Under the pieces are notes generated by a model, which saw nothing but the letters and a program-made list of their open reading frames with translations, searched no databases and was not told the origin of the DNA. A program made the translations under genes and the position numbers. Below are positions 17,560 to 26,438 of a stretch of DNA of 64,000 bases, piece after piece. Source of the DNA: Imperialibacter sp964351395 (GTDB taxonomy: Bacteria; Bacteroidota; Bacteroidia; Cytophagales; Cyclobacteriaceae); the NCBI GenBank assembly GCA_964351395.1, contig CAYGOF010000020.1, forward strand, positions 1 through 64,000, in the 5' to 3' direction. Numbering within the stretch: position 1 is the stretch's first letter; every line of letters begins with the position of its first letter.

Positions 17560-17694
17560 CTGGGATGAGAACCCCTGTGTTCGAAACCGTAGCGAAGCGG
17601 AGGTTCAGTAGGGGCGGTGCGCATGCCTGCGTGGACGAGTAATCCCAGCGGGATCACAGAAACAAAGCTCAAGGAGAAATCCTTGGGCTTTTCT
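17560..17694 (+). repeat. Structured repeat ending in a tRNA-Lys 3'-end copy and terminator (possible ncRNA or att-like remnant)
   Basis: GCTGGGAT (17560-17567) pairs with ATCCCAGC (17642-17649), enclosing about 74 nt. Inside are smaller helices CCCCT/AGGGG (17573-17577 with 17611-17615), AACC/GGTT (17586-17589 with 17603-17606) and CGCA/TGCG (17621-17624 with 17629-17632). The 17 bases at 17641-17657 are identical to 2996-3012, the 3' end of tRNA-Lys. A rho-independent terminator follows (17664-17675 with 17680-17691, GAAA loop). The whole looks like an independent structured transcript or the far boundary of an island inserted at the tRNA. Confidence 0.5.
17664..17694 (+). terminator. Rho-independent terminator downstream of the DUF1593 genes
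   Basis: A 12-bp stem (AAAGCTCAAGGA with TCCTTGGGCTTT, one G-U pair) closes a GAAA tetraloop and runs into TTCTGTTTT. Compared with the terminator at 3132, the A-U pair next to the loop-closing pair is replaced by G-C, a compensatory change that supports a real structure. It would end transcription of the long plus-strand operon. Confidence 0.75.
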
Positions 17695-17825
17695 GTTTTA
17701 TATCCATCACCTGAAAAAACAAAGAAAGCTGGGAAGAGAACCCAAGTCCACGAAACACCGGAAGCTGAGTTTCGACTAGCAAACTCCTTTGAAAAATCTG
17801 TCCAGGTTGCGAGGCGGCAATATGC

Positions 17826-18629
17826 TCAATCAGAGATCACCTCTTCCTTGTAAGAGAACTCTACCTTATCTTCTGGCGTGAGTTTATCCACAGTGACCCA
17901 GTGCCAGCGGGCGTATCCCACCTGGCAAAGTCCATAGTTTTTTACATTTATATCAAGCCGAAATTGCTGTTCGGCATCCTGGATGAATCTACGAAATTCA
18001 ACATGGCCTCCCGGCCAGCATCCGCCTACCATGATCTTATAGCCAAGCAGCGTTTGGCTTTCAAAATCTACGGGAACCCCCATGGTTGCTCCGGTTTGTT
18101 GGCTGACCGCCTCCCACTCGGAAGTTGAATTGATGACGTAGCCAGTATAAAACGAACCTTTAATTGGCGAAATGTTAAGATCAGCAGTTGACACACCGTC
18201 GCCGTTTCTCGGATCTTTATCCAATTGATCTTTTAACAGCGCCACTTCAACCAAATCAATGGTTGAGACACTAAGATTGGTGTCGTCTACCGTTTTGTCA
18301 GAAATGGTTACCAGCAATTCCAGGCCCTCATGTTTCAGGCTATCTGGGAAGCCATTGCAGACATAGGGCATCCAGGCACCCAGGTATTGCCGCATGCGAG
18401 TGGTGTCTACAATACCTGGCTTGTAAATGGAACCGCCGCCGTCGGGTATATTTGATACTATAGCATATAGATCTCGCTTCAGCTCTCCAGAATGTAAACA
18501 TTGCTCGGCTACGACGTTAACCGAGCCTTGATCCTGCTCACCATTTTCAGTATTGTCATCTTTTTCACCGCAAGCGAAAAAACAGGATGCAGCCAATAAA
18601 AGCCCTATCGCTTTGTTTATCAGACTCAT
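17826..18629 (-). CDS. Lipoprotein of unknown function
   Basis: The 267-residue protein has a lipoprotein signal ending in 'FFACGEKDD' and an acidic linker. The rest is a soluble domain with several cysteines ('EQCLHSGELKRDLYAI', 'PYVCNGF', 'GGCWPGGHVEF', 'YGLCQVGYARWHWVTVD'). I do not recognise a family. The C-terminal half, with conserved-looking tryptophan and glycine residues and a repeated beta-strand rhythm, is probably a small beta-rich outer-membrane-anchored domain. The gene converges on the sugar operon and has its own 395-base upstream region. Confidence 0.65.
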   Translation of the reverse strand: MSLINKAIGLLLAASCFFACGEKDDNTENGEQDQGSVNVVAEQCLHSGELKRDLYAIVSNIPDGGGSIYKPGIVDTTRMRQYLGAWMPYVCNGFPDSLKHEGLELLVTISDKTVDDTNLSVSTIDLVEVALLKDQLDKDPRNGDGVSTADLNISPIKGSFYTGYVINSTSEWEAVSQQTGATMGVPVDFESQTLLGYKIMVGGCWPGGHVEFRRFIQDAEQQFRLDINVKNYGLCQVGYARWHWVTVDKLTPEDKVEFSYKEEVISD

Positions 18630-19024
18630 ATATCATCGGTTAATTATGATTTTGCTTTGTTCGAATAATCTATTGGCATGAACTTCCAGTATATAAATGC
18701 ACTGGGAAATTATATCTTTAACATCTAACTCAATAAAACTCCTATGCCTGCTGACAATTGTCGGAACAAATCCATCTCCAGATATTCCAATCAGACAAAT
18801 CAGGGTAATTTCAAGTAGTCATTCTATTCCACCGTTTTTTATTGGAAAGATCCCCTTTTTGACTTTTAATCTTCAGGCTTTCGGATTGGTCCTTACAATT
18901 GCAGCCCTACCGTTATTGTAAAACCTACTTGCGTATCCAGGCAAGAAACATCAAATTGTGGCTATCCATGCAACATTATACTGGCATGGCTGTTATACCT
19001 GCTTACATATAAACTACATTTTCC
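18630..19024. other. Divergent intergenic region
   Basis: This A+T-rich spacer separates the lipoprotein gene (minus) from the propeller/cytochrome gene (plus) and should carry both promoters. It includes the 10-base palindrome GACAATTGTC at 18753-18762. A 74-codon ORF at 18697-18921 has low-complexity composition and no recognisable domain, so I do not accept it as a gene. Confidence 0.5.
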
Positions 19025-21610
19025 TTGAGAAAGCTTTGTGACACAGCGGCATTGAATCGCCTGTTTTCCCTCGTAATTTCGTTCTATTTCTTAACGGCCT
19101 GTGCAGATCAAAACACTTCAGTCTCCACAGACGACTCGTCTGTCAATTCGCCAGAAGAAGAGCTAAGTACTTTCCAACTCGAACCTGGCCTCAAAGTTCA
19201 ACTGGTAGCCAGTGAGCCCATGATTCAAGAACCCGTGTTTGCGGTATTCGACGAGGATGGCAAACTTTGGGTAGCGGAAATGCGCGGGTACATGACCGAC
19301 ATCGAAGGGCATGATGAAACAAGCCACCTGGGAAGGATTTCAATCCTTGAAGACACAGACGGAGACGGGGCCATGGACAAAAGCACCATTTACCTCGACA
19401 GTCTGGTGCTTCCAAGATCTATAGGACTAATCAAAGGAGGCGCATTGATTTCCGAAAACAAAGCGCTCTGGCTAACGCAAGATGTAGACGGTGACTTCAA
19501 AGCAGATAGCAAGGTGCTTCTTGATTCAACCTACGCCAGCAATGGATTAGTGGAACACTCTGATAACGGACTGCTCCTTAATACTGACAACTGGTACTAC
19601 AGCGTTAAGTCGCGCCTTCGCTACAAACTGGTCAACGACCAGTGGATAAGAGATAGCACTGAGTTCAGGGGACAATGGGGCGTAAGCCACGATGACGAAG
19701 GCCGACTGTTCTACAACTATAACTGGTCGCAACTGCATGCTGACCTTGTCCCCCCTAATTATCTCAGTCGCAATAAAAACCACAAACCCTCCACTGGCAT
19801 TGACCATGGCTTGACAATCGACCGCCGGGTTTACCCTATTCGGCCAACTCCAGCGGTAAACAGGGGATATATTCCTGGCACCTTGGATGCAAATGAAAAA
19901 CTCATCGAGTTTACGGCAGCTTGCTCACCGCTGGTTTTGAGAAGCACACTCTTTCCGAGCGAATATTATGGCAATGCGTTTGTTTGCGAGCCAGCTGGCA
20001 ACCTTGTTAAACGAAATGTTGTCACTGAAAATGGCGTGATACTCAGCGCCACAGACCCGCATCCCGGCACAGAGTTCCTTGCCTCAACAGATGAAAGGTT
20101 CCGTCCTGTAAACACAGCCCTGGGTCCCGACGGAGCTCTTTACATTGTTGACATGTACCATGGCATCATACAAGATGGGAAATATGCGACGCCCTACCTG
20201 AAAGAAAAAACACTAGAGCGAAAACTGGATCAGCCAATTCATATGGGACGCATATGGAGAGTAGTACCAGACGAATGGCAGCCTACTCAAGCAAAAAAAC
20301 TTTCATTACTTTCTTCTGCCGAATTAGTTACACTTCTTTCCCATCCTGACGGCTGGCAGAGAGATATGGCTCAGCGCTTGTTGGTTGAAAGAAAAGACAC
20401 TTCGACAAAGGATGCGCTAACGACGTTGGTAAAAACAAGTGATAACAACCTTGCCCGGTTCCATGCGCTCTGGACCCTCGAAGGACTTAATTTCGCTGAC
20501 CCAGATCTTCTTGTGAGTCTTTTAACCGACAAAAGTGCCTTGCTTCAATCTTCTGCATTACGAATTTTGGAACCTCTTACTGCTAGCAATATAAGCCTGC
20601 GGGGGCAAGTAGAAAACACACTGCTCAAGACTTATAAAGATGCCGCTGCAAAACAAGTGCTACAAATGGCGCTCTCCGCTGGCTACCTGAACCCAACACC
20701 GGCTAATCAGCTGCTGGCAGGCATTATCACCACCAATAGTGAGTCTCCATTGATTCGCGATGCAGTGATGAGTAGCCTGGAGGGTCGTGAATTCCCTTTT
20801 TTGCAAACATTGTTGAAATCTCCTGACTGGCAGCAACAATCACAGCCAAAAGAAATCTTTCTCGAAACACTCACAACGTCGATTATCAATAAAAGGGATT
20901 CAAAAGAGCTATTCGATTTACTAGCTCTTCTCAATGTTGATAAATCCTCATTTGGCTGGAAACAAAAAACCATGTTAACGGCACTCACCATACAGCAGAG
21001 TAGCCTCGCCAAAACAGGTCCTATTAAATTAAGTGCGGCTCCACCCGTTCTCACACAACCAAATCCTCCCTTTGATCCGTCCAGGCTAGAAACATTGGCT
21101 TCCATGTTCCAGTGGCCAGGGCATACTCCTCAAGCAGTAGCCCAGGCTGGCAAAAGCATTCTCAATGATCAGGAAAGGGAGCAGTTTGCTCTTGGGCGTC
21201 AGAATTACCTAACCACCTGCGCAGGCTGTCATGGTACTGATGGAGCAGGAATTGCCAGGTTTGCACCACCACTTGCCGGTTCAGAGTGGGTAACAGGCGA
21301 CGGTAAACGTCTGGCGCTGATTATCCTACATGGTATTGAAGGAGCAATTGACGTAGCCGGCAAAAACTATAATTCGCCCGACATACTACCTGTGATGCCC
21401 GCTCATTCTACGCTGGATGATAGAAGTATTGCCACAATACTTACGTATATTAGAAACGAGTGGGGCAACAACGCAGGCGCGATATCAGGTCGTTTGGTAG
21501 GGGGGACAAGAGTAACATCACAAGGCAGGGTCGTTCCCTGGACGCCGGCCGAACTTAATGCCCACATTGAAAGATTGAAAGAAGAAGAAAATCAAAAGAA
21601 TGCACAATAG
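19025..21610 (+). CDS. Pirellula-type ('PVC') membrane-bound dehydrogenase-like lipoprotein: beta-propeller, HEAT repeats, cytochrome c
   Basis: The 861-residue protein starts at a TTG, since no ATG gives the lipoprotein signal 'SFYFLTACADQ' (Cys26). An NHL/sorbosone-dehydrogenase-like beta-propeller covers about residues 50-420 ('FAVFDEDGKLWVAEMRGY', 'SILEDTDGDGAMDKSTIY', 'GPDGALYIVDMYHGIIQDG'). HEAT-like helical repeats follow (about 440-680), then a cytochrome c domain with the haem site CAGCH (Cys732, Cys735, His736). This matches the PVC-type haem-binding proteins, thought to oxidise sugars or sugar alcohols in the periplasm and pass electrons through the haem. It is first in an operon with a Tat-exported TIM-barrel protein and an SDR. 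Substrate is not known. Confidence 0.88.
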   Translation: MRKLCDTAALNRLFSLVISFYFLTACADQNTSVSTDDSSVNSPEEELSTFQLEPGLKVQLVASEPMIQEPVFAVFDEDGKLWVAEMRGYMTDIEGHDETSHLGRISILEDTDGDGAMDKSTIYLDSLVLPRSIGLIKGGALISENKALWLTQDVDGDFKADSKVLLDSTYASNGLVEHSDNGLLLNTDNWYYSVKSRLRYKLVNDQWIRDSTEFRGQWGVSHDDEGRLFYNYNWSQLHADLVPPNYLSRNKNHKPSTGIDHGLTIDRRVYPIRPTPAVNRGYIPGTLDANEKLIEFTAACSPLVLRSTLFPSEYYGNAFVCEPAGNLVKRNVVTENGVILSATDPHPGTEFLASTDERFRPVNTALGPDGALYIVDMYHGIIQDGKYATPYLKEKTLERKLDQPIHMGRIWRVVPDEWQPTQAKKLSLLSSAELVTLLSHPDGWQRDMAQRLLVERKDTSTKDALTTLVKTSDNNLARFHALWTLEGLNFADPDLLVSLLTDKSALLQSSALRILEPLTASNISLRGQVENTLLKTYKDAAAKQVLQMALSAGYLNPTPANQLLAGIITTNSESPLIRDAVMSSLEGREFPFLQTLLKSPDWQQQSQPKEIFLETLTTSIINKRDSKELFDLLALLNVDKSSFGWKQKTMLTALTIQQSSLAKTGPIKLSAAPPVLTQPNPPFDPSRLETLASMFQWPGHTPQAVAQAGKSILNDQEREQFALGRQNYLTTCAGCHGTDGAGIARFAPPLAGSEWVTGDGKRLALIILHGIEGAIDVAGKNYNSPDILPVMPAHSTLDDRSIATILTYIRNEWGNNAGAISGRLVGGTRVTSQGRVVPWTPAELNAHIERLKEEENQKNAQ

Positions 21611-21635
21611 ACCTACCTAAACTAACGCCCAAATA

Positions 21636-22745
21636 ATGAAAGCGCTCATGAATACATCGGTACCGGTAGAAAGCTCAACCAGCTCGCGAAGAAATTTTAT
21701 ACAAAAAACAGGGATCGGTGCTCTCGCCTTATCTATGCCTTTTCCAGCCATGCCCGACTTTCTCAAAGATGTTCCCATGGGCGTGGTGGTTCATTCTTAT
21801 GGTGCCCGATGGAACTCCAAAGTTGAAAGCAAGAAATACCCCCCCATGACCGATGCGATTCAGCTGATGGAGCACTGTGCCAACATTGGGGCCGGTGGCG
21901 TTCAAACGCTTGTAAGGGGCTGGACTTCTGACTTCGCCAAAAAGGCCAGAGATAAAAGAGAAAAATTGGGGCTCTACCTGGAAGGCTCGATTGGTCTGCC
22001 AAAAACCAAAGAAGATCTTGTCGAATTTGAAAAAGAAGTGGTAGCCTCCAAAGAAGCAGGCGTGTCGGTTCTTAGGTGCGTTTGCATGGGCACACGGAGG
22101 TACGAAACCCTCCATTCCCAGCAGGAGTTCGATGAGTACGAAAAAGACTCGATAGCAAGGATACGCATGGCTGAGCCTATAGTTCGCAAGCACAAAATGA
22201 AACTCGCCATTGAAAACCATAAAGACTGGATGGCACCTGAACTAGTCAATTTAATGAAGACGATTGACAGCGAATGGGTAGGTGTAACGGTGGACTTCGG
22301 CAATAGCATCTCCTTGATGGAAGAGCCTATGAGTGTGGTAGAAATGCTGGCACCCTATGCTTTCAGCACCCATGTCAAGGACATGGGGGTAGCGGAGTAC
22401 GAAAAGGGGTTTCTGCTTTCAGAAGTACCGCTGGGAACGGGGGTTTGCGATTTGAAGAAAATGGTCGAAGTCTGCAAAAAACATAATCCGGATATCCGTT
22501 TCAATCTGGAAATGATTACCCGTGACCCTCTGGAAATACCCTGCCTCACAGATGAATATTGGAAGGTTTTTGAAGGGGTTTCCGGCACCTACCTGGCCAG
22601 CACCTTGCGTATGGTAAAAGAAAAGAAATTCAAAGGCACTTTGCCCTCCGTAGCTGGCTTGACGCCTGAGGAAAGACTAGAATTTGAAGAACAAAACAAC
22701 CTGGCCTGCCTGAAATACAGTGCCAGCAACCTGAACATAAGATAA
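21636..22745 (+). CDS. Tat-exported sugar phosphate isomerase/epimerase-like TIM-barrel protein
   Basis: The 369-residue protein has a twin-arginine signal (SSRRNFIQKTGIGALALSMPFP) and a xylose-isomerase-like TIM barrel (AP_endonuc_2 fold). The barrel contains 'LAIENHKDWMAPELVNLMK', 'VGVTVDFGNSISLMEE' and 'FSTHVKDMGV', which place the glutamate, aspartate and histidine residues that bind the divalent metal in this superfamily. Export by Tat suggests a metal-loaded periplasmic enzyme. Several exported relatives act on oxidised (3-keto) sugars, which fits its place directly after a periplasmic dehydrogenase-like protein, but the substrate is inference. The gap to the SDR gene is two bases. Confidence 0.82.
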   Translation: MKALMNTSVPVESSTSSRRNFIQKTGIGALALSMPFPAMPDFLKDVPMGVVVHSYGARWNSKVESKKYPPMTDAIQLMEHCANIGAGGVQTLVRGWTSDFAKKARDKREKLGLYLEGSIGLPKTKEDLVEFEKEVVASKEAGVSVLRCVCMGTRRYETLHSQQEFDEYEKDSIARIRMAEPIVRKHKMKLAIENHKDWMAPELVNLMKTIDSEWVGVTVDFGNSISLMEEPMSVVEMLAPYAFSTHVKDMGVAEYEKGFLLSEVPLGTGVCDLKKMVEVCKKHNPDIRFNLEMITRDPLEIPCLTDEYWKVFEGVSGTYLASTLRMVKEKKFKGTLPSVAGLTPEERLEFEEQNNLACLKYSASNLNIR

Positions 22746-22747
22746 CA

Positions 22748-23533
22748 ATGACTACTGACAATCTACCCGGCATCAAACTTTTCGATCTCACTGGCAGAAC
22801 TGCCATCATTACCGGGGGCTCCAAAGGCTTAGGCCTTGCCATGGCAGAGGGATTAGCCTCGGCGGGTGCCAATATCATGTTGGTGAACCGAAATAAAGAA
22901 GAAGGCGCGCAGGCCGCAAAAGACATTAATAAAGCCTATGGCGTAAAAGCTATTTCGTTTGCTGCTGACGTTACCAGTGAAGCACAAACGGAAGCTATGG
23001 CAAAGGCCGCCATGGACTCCTTTGGGCGCATCGACATACTCATCAACAGCGCAGGTATCAATATCCGTGGAGCCATCGACGAGCTCAAAATGGAAGAGTT
23101 CAATAAAGTGATGGAGGTCAATGTAACCGGCACCTGGCTTTGTTGCAGGGCTGTGACGCCTTATATGAAGAAGGCTGGTAAGGGAAGCATTATCAACCTG
23201 GGGAGTACATTGGGGCTGGTCGGCTTATCGAACCGCACGCCCTATGCGTCTAGCAAAGGAGCCGTGGTTCAAATGACCCGTGCTTTGGCATTAGAATTCG
23301 CCCCTTTCAACATCAATGTGAATGCCATTTGCCCGGGCCCGTTCTTAACGGAAATGAACTTGCCCATCGCTAATACAGAGGATGGGCTTAAGTTCGTAGT
23401 AGGCGCTACCGCTTTAGGTCGATGGGGCGAATTAAAGGAAATTCAAGGTGCCGCTATCTTCCTGGCTAGCGACGCAGGCACTTATATGGTGGGCTCTATG
23501 CTGACTGTTGATGGTGGGTGGACAGCAAGGTAA
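22748..23533 (+). CDS. SDR-family oxidoreductase (gluconate 5-dehydrogenase/2-deoxygluconate 3-dehydrogenase-like)
   Basis: The 261-residue classical short-chain dehydrogenase has a cofactor motif 'IITGGSKGLGLA' near residue 20, 'NSAGIN', the catalytic serine in 'NLGSTLG' and 'YASSK', and the C-terminal 'ASDAGTYMVGSMLTVDGGW' typical of the FabG/gluconate dehydrogenase branch. It lacks an export signal, so it acts in the cytoplasm on a sugar or sugar acid. A GntP-type sugar-acid importer is encoded convergently next door. It is the last gene of the 19025 operon. Confidence 0.88.
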   Translation: MTTDNLPGIKLFDLTGRTAIITGGSKGLGLAMAEGLASAGANIMLVNRNKEEGAQAAKDINKAYGVKAISFAADVTSEAQTEAMAKAAMDSFGRIDILINSAGINIRGAIDELKMEEFNKVMEVNVTGTWLCCRAVTPYMKKAGKGSIINLGSTLGLVGLSNRTPYASSKGAVVQMTRALALEFAPFNINVNAICPGPFLTEMNLPIANTEDGLKFVVGATALGRWGELKEIQGAAIFLASDAGTYMVGSMLTVDGGWTAR

Positions 23534-23549
23534 TTTCGCCATAATAATC

Positions 23550-23584
23550 AACCCTCCAAGGGTTCAAAACCCCTTGGAGGGTTA
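23550..23584. terminator. Bidirectional terminator between convergent SDR and GntP genes
   Basis: AACCCTCCAAGGG pairs with CCCTTGGAGGGTT around a short A-rich loop. The symmetric stem lies exactly between two convergent stop codons. Confidence 0.85.
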
Positions 23585-23596
23585 AACCTATATAAG

Positions 23597-24925
23597 TTAT
23601 ATAAACAGTGTGATCACGTAAATCATCATAATAGCTGTAAACGACATAATAAACGTTCCCAGGCTATGCGACTGATTGCCCTGCTTGATCGTTAATCCGG
23701 AGAGCTGAGTCATAGCCCAGAAGAAGCTGTCGTTGGCATGTGAAATAGCAATAGCGCCAGCGCCAGTAGCCAGCACCGCAAAAACCCTCATGGTTTCCGT
23801 ATCAAGGCCAAGCGTCCCGAGCAACGGAGCAATAATAGAAGCTGTCGTTATCATGGCCACTGTTGACGACCCTTGAGCAGTCTTCAAAGAGAAGGCAATC
23901 AAGAACGGCAAGAAAATACCCCAACTGGCCCCCGATAAACCCGTGCTTACCAGGTCAGCAATGCCGGAATTCTGCAACATCTTACCGAAAACGCCGCCAG
24001 CACCAGTTATCAGTATCACCGGCGCAGCTATTTTCAAGGCCTCACCTATCCATCCGGTAGAGGACAATACCTGCTTGTCAAATTTCTCCGGTAGGGCAAA
24101 CGACAAGAACGCTCCTAAAAGCAAGGCTATTACCGGACTACCGACAAATAGTATAACGGTGATGAACATTCCTTCGCCAAGCGGCTTGGTTGGGTACTTC
24201 GCAATGGAGGCCAGGACAATCAACAATAGTGGTATGACTATAGGGAGAAATGACTTGAAGGCAGACGGATGTTTGCCAATCTTATCTTCAGTTTCACTGG
24301 CTGCAAATACAGGTTCAAGGGGAATTTTTACCACAAACTTCTTCACAAAAAAGTAACAGGGGACCATGGTCGTTATACTGATGATCAAGCCCCAAAAGAT
24401 CACCATTCCAAGGTCTGCATTGAGTATACCTGCCGTTGCAATTGGGCCGGGGGTTGGTGGCACAAGAGAGTGGCTGGCAGTAGCGCCAAGTGTAAGAGCC
24501 ACAGTGGTAGCAGCATATGGCACCTTGCCTTTAAAAGCCAGCGACTTACTAATAGGGTTCATCATAATGAACGTGCTGTCGCCAAACACCGGTATCGATA
24601 GGATATACCCACAAATCATCATGGCCAGCATCACCGATTTTTCTCCAATCCAGGAAAGTATCTTCTGAGCGATAACGATCGCACCTCCTGTTTTTTCGAG
24701 GAAGGTGCCGATAATCACTCCCAGCAGTATTAACAAACCGATACTGCCGAGCACACCACCGAAGCCATCCGTGATGGACTTAAGAATGAGCTCACTCGAC
24801 ATACCGGACAACAGCCCGTATCCGATGGCACCAACAAACAGGGCGAGAAAGGGATGAATGTCAAACTTGGTAATCGCTACCAGAATGAAAGCAAGTGATA
24901 CCAGAATAATAATTAGTGTAAGCAT
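23597..24925 (-). CDS. GntP-family gluconate:H+ symporter
   Basis: The 442-residue membrane protein has about twelve hydrophobic segments and GntP/Gnt-family signatures 'MSSELILKSITDGFGGVLGSIGLLILLG', 'FLEKTGGA' and 'TLGATASHSLVPPTPGPIAT', plus the C-terminal 'LATGAGAIAISHANDSFFW'. Family members import gluconate and related sugar acids. It is downstream of the NCS1 permease gene on the same strand (94-base gap) and convergent with the SDR/isomerase operon, consistent with uptake of aldonates made by periplasmic sugar oxidation. The last link is inference. Confidence 0.88.
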   Translation of the reverse strand: MLTLIIILVSLAFILVAITKFDIHPFLALFVGAIGYGLLSGMSSELILKSITDGFGGVLGSIGLLILLGVIIGTFLEKTGGAIVIAQKILSWIGEKSVMLAMMICGYILSIPVFGDSTFIMMNPISKSLAFKGKVPYAATTVALTLGATASHSLVPPTPGPIATAGILNADLGMVIFWGLIISITTMVPCYFFVKKFVVKIPLEPVFAASETEDKIGKHPSAFKSFLPIVIPLLLIVLASIAKYPTKPLGEGMFITVILFVGSPVIALLLGAFLSFALPEKFDKQVLSSTGWIGEALKIAAPVILITGAGGVFGKMLQNSGIADLVSTGLSGASWGIFLPFLIAFSLKTAQGSSTVAMITTASIIAPLLGTLGLDTETMRVFAVLATGAGAIAISHANDSFFWAMTQLSGLTIKQGNQSHSLGTFIMSFTAIMMIYVITLFI

Positions 24926-25019
24926 GAGTAGGTATAGGGTATGTATTTTACAAGATCAAAATCTTAAAATACCCTTTCCGATTTTAGGACGCAAACCGCC
25001 CTTCAAATTGGGCCTCTTA

Positions 25020-26438
25020 TCAATAGGCTACCCCTCCGGATTTCTGTGTGAATTTGCTTAACCCAAGATACAAAAGACCACAAAGCAGCCAGGCAGGCAA
25101 GGTGAGAAAACTGAGGAACACACCCATTTGTACCGAGATAAAATAGAAGATCGCAACGCTAGCCACCCAGGCAATAAATACGGCCATATTGAACCCTATT
25201 CCTGATTTTTCTGCGTAAAAGGTTTGGATGCCAGCTTTCTCTGCAAAAAAATGCTCGAAGACAATAATGGCGCCAATTGGAGCAAGAATGAATCCATATA
25301 CAGCCACAAAATCAAGCAGCTTCATGGCGAAGGCAGGGAATAGCCCGGCTATCGTAGCCAAAGCACCTGCCAGAATGGTCACCCAAAAAGTTGACAACTT
25401 AGGCATCACCGCTTGAAATGCCAGTCCAGCTCTGTATATGGTGGGGTTGGCGGTTGTCCAACCAGCGAGAATCACTACGATGACACCAAAGATTCCTAAG
25501 GCATTGTAGGCCAAGGGCCCGGGAGCTACCGAAGGAGCTTCGCCGGCAGCCAACATGGCTTGTGTTTCAGGCACTCTTAAATAAACGGCATATAGCAAGC
25601 AGGCAGCAATCCATGCCATGTAGTGGCCAACATACATGCCCGCTGCCGTTGTCCATCCTGCACTCGCTTTTTTCGCAAAACGGAAAACTGTCAAGTCCGA
25701 CATACCTATATGAACAGCCGCATTACAAAACCACGACCATATGGCAACGTGCCAGAAAGTGTACTTGATTTGACCTGGAAAGGGCTCAGAACCTTCTCCC
25801 CAAATATTCCAGAAATCAGAAAATGAACTTACGCCCAGTTGATTGGCAGCTACAAATCCAGCAGCTACAAACCCAAGTACTATCACAGGAGCCATCCAGT
25901 TAGCTGCCTTTGACACGGTGTTATAACCTCTGGCGGCTATCATTGAGATGATTGCGCCCAACACCAACACAATCACCACCCATGTGATTCCATTTGGCAT
26001 GGTGTCGGTTAGCTTAGGCATATCCATACCGAAAGGTATTCCTACTGCCGTTGCCGACACGGTGATCATCGAGCCTGCCAGGAAACAAAAAAGAATTCCA
26101 TTAGCCAGGTTATAGACAATGACCAGGTTGCGACCGCTTATCTTTTCCAAATGAAAATACAGCGTAGTACGATACTTCACTGCTAACTCGGCGGTCAGGT
26201 ATCTCCAACTCAATACTGCAAGAAAATTTCCAAGAAGAAGTCCCACCAGCAAGTCAAAAGCACTCACTCCCGCTGTAAGAAACAAGGGACCGATAACAAA
26301 CTCAGTACCTGCTGCATGCTCCCCTGCATACATGCCCAGAAAGCTCTTCCAACCTTTCTGTGCCGAAGCTGGCACTGGTTCTCTTTCGTATTCTTCAGAA
26401 ACAGGGGATTCAGCAGTTTTTGTTGAGTCTTTCATCAT
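25020..26438 (-). CDS. NCS1-family (purine-cytosine permease-like) transporter
   Basis: The 472-residue protein has about twelve transmembrane segments. 'GWKSFLGMYAGEHAAGTEFVIGPLFLTAGV' near the N-terminus and 'WLTLPAW'-like C-terminal helices fit the nucleobase:cation symporter-1 superfamily, and 'GWTTANPTIYRAGLAFQAV' matches the family's substrate-site helix. Characterised NCS1 members carry cytosine, purines, allantoin, hydantoins or vitamins. No nucleobase catabolism gene lies nearby, so the substrate is open. It heads a two-gene minus-strand unit with GntP and diverges from the ThuA gene. Confidence 0.8.
   Translation of the reverse strand: MMKDSTKTAESPVSEEYEREPVPASAQKGWKSFLGMYAGEHAAGTEFVIGPLFLTAGVSAFDLLVGLLLGNFLAVLSWRYLTAELAVKYRTTLYFHLEKISGRNLVIVYNLANGILFCFLAGSMITVSATAVGIPFGMDMPKLTDTMPNGITWVVIVLVLGAIISMIAARGYNTVSKAANWMAPVIVLGFVAAGFVAANQLGVSSFSDFWNIWGEGSEPFPGQIKYTFWHVAIWSWFCNAAVHIGMSDLTVFRFAKKASAGWTTAAGMYVGHYMAWIAACLLYAVYLRVPETQAMLAAGEAPSVAPGPLAYNALGIFGVIVVILAGWTTANPTIYRAGLAFQAVMPKLSTFWVTILAGALATIAGLFPAFAMKLLDFVAVYGFILAPIGAIIVFEHFFAEKAGIQTFYAEKSGIGFNMAVFIAWVASVAIFYFISVQMGVFLSFLTLPAWLLCGLLYLGLSKFTQKSGGVAY

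Larger units (their letters stand above)
17385..17825. other. Intergenic region rich in tRNA-derived repeats
   Basis: There is no credible gene in these 441 bases between convergent genes. The region contains a structured repeat with a copy of the tRNA-Lys 3' end (17560-17657), its terminator (17664-17694) and a third related 16-mer, GCTGGGAAGAGAACCC, at 17729-17744. Short ORFs here cross these structures and are not supported. Confidence 0.6.

Noticed and set aside
3406..17640. Active integrative element at tRNA-Lys
   Set aside because: Although the tRNA 3' end is duplicated, no integrase, excisionase, conjugation or plasmid gene is present, so only an att-like remnant is supported.
18697..18921. 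74-codon plus-strand ORF
   Set aside because: It has no domain, no start signal and biased composition in an A+T-rich divergent promoter region.
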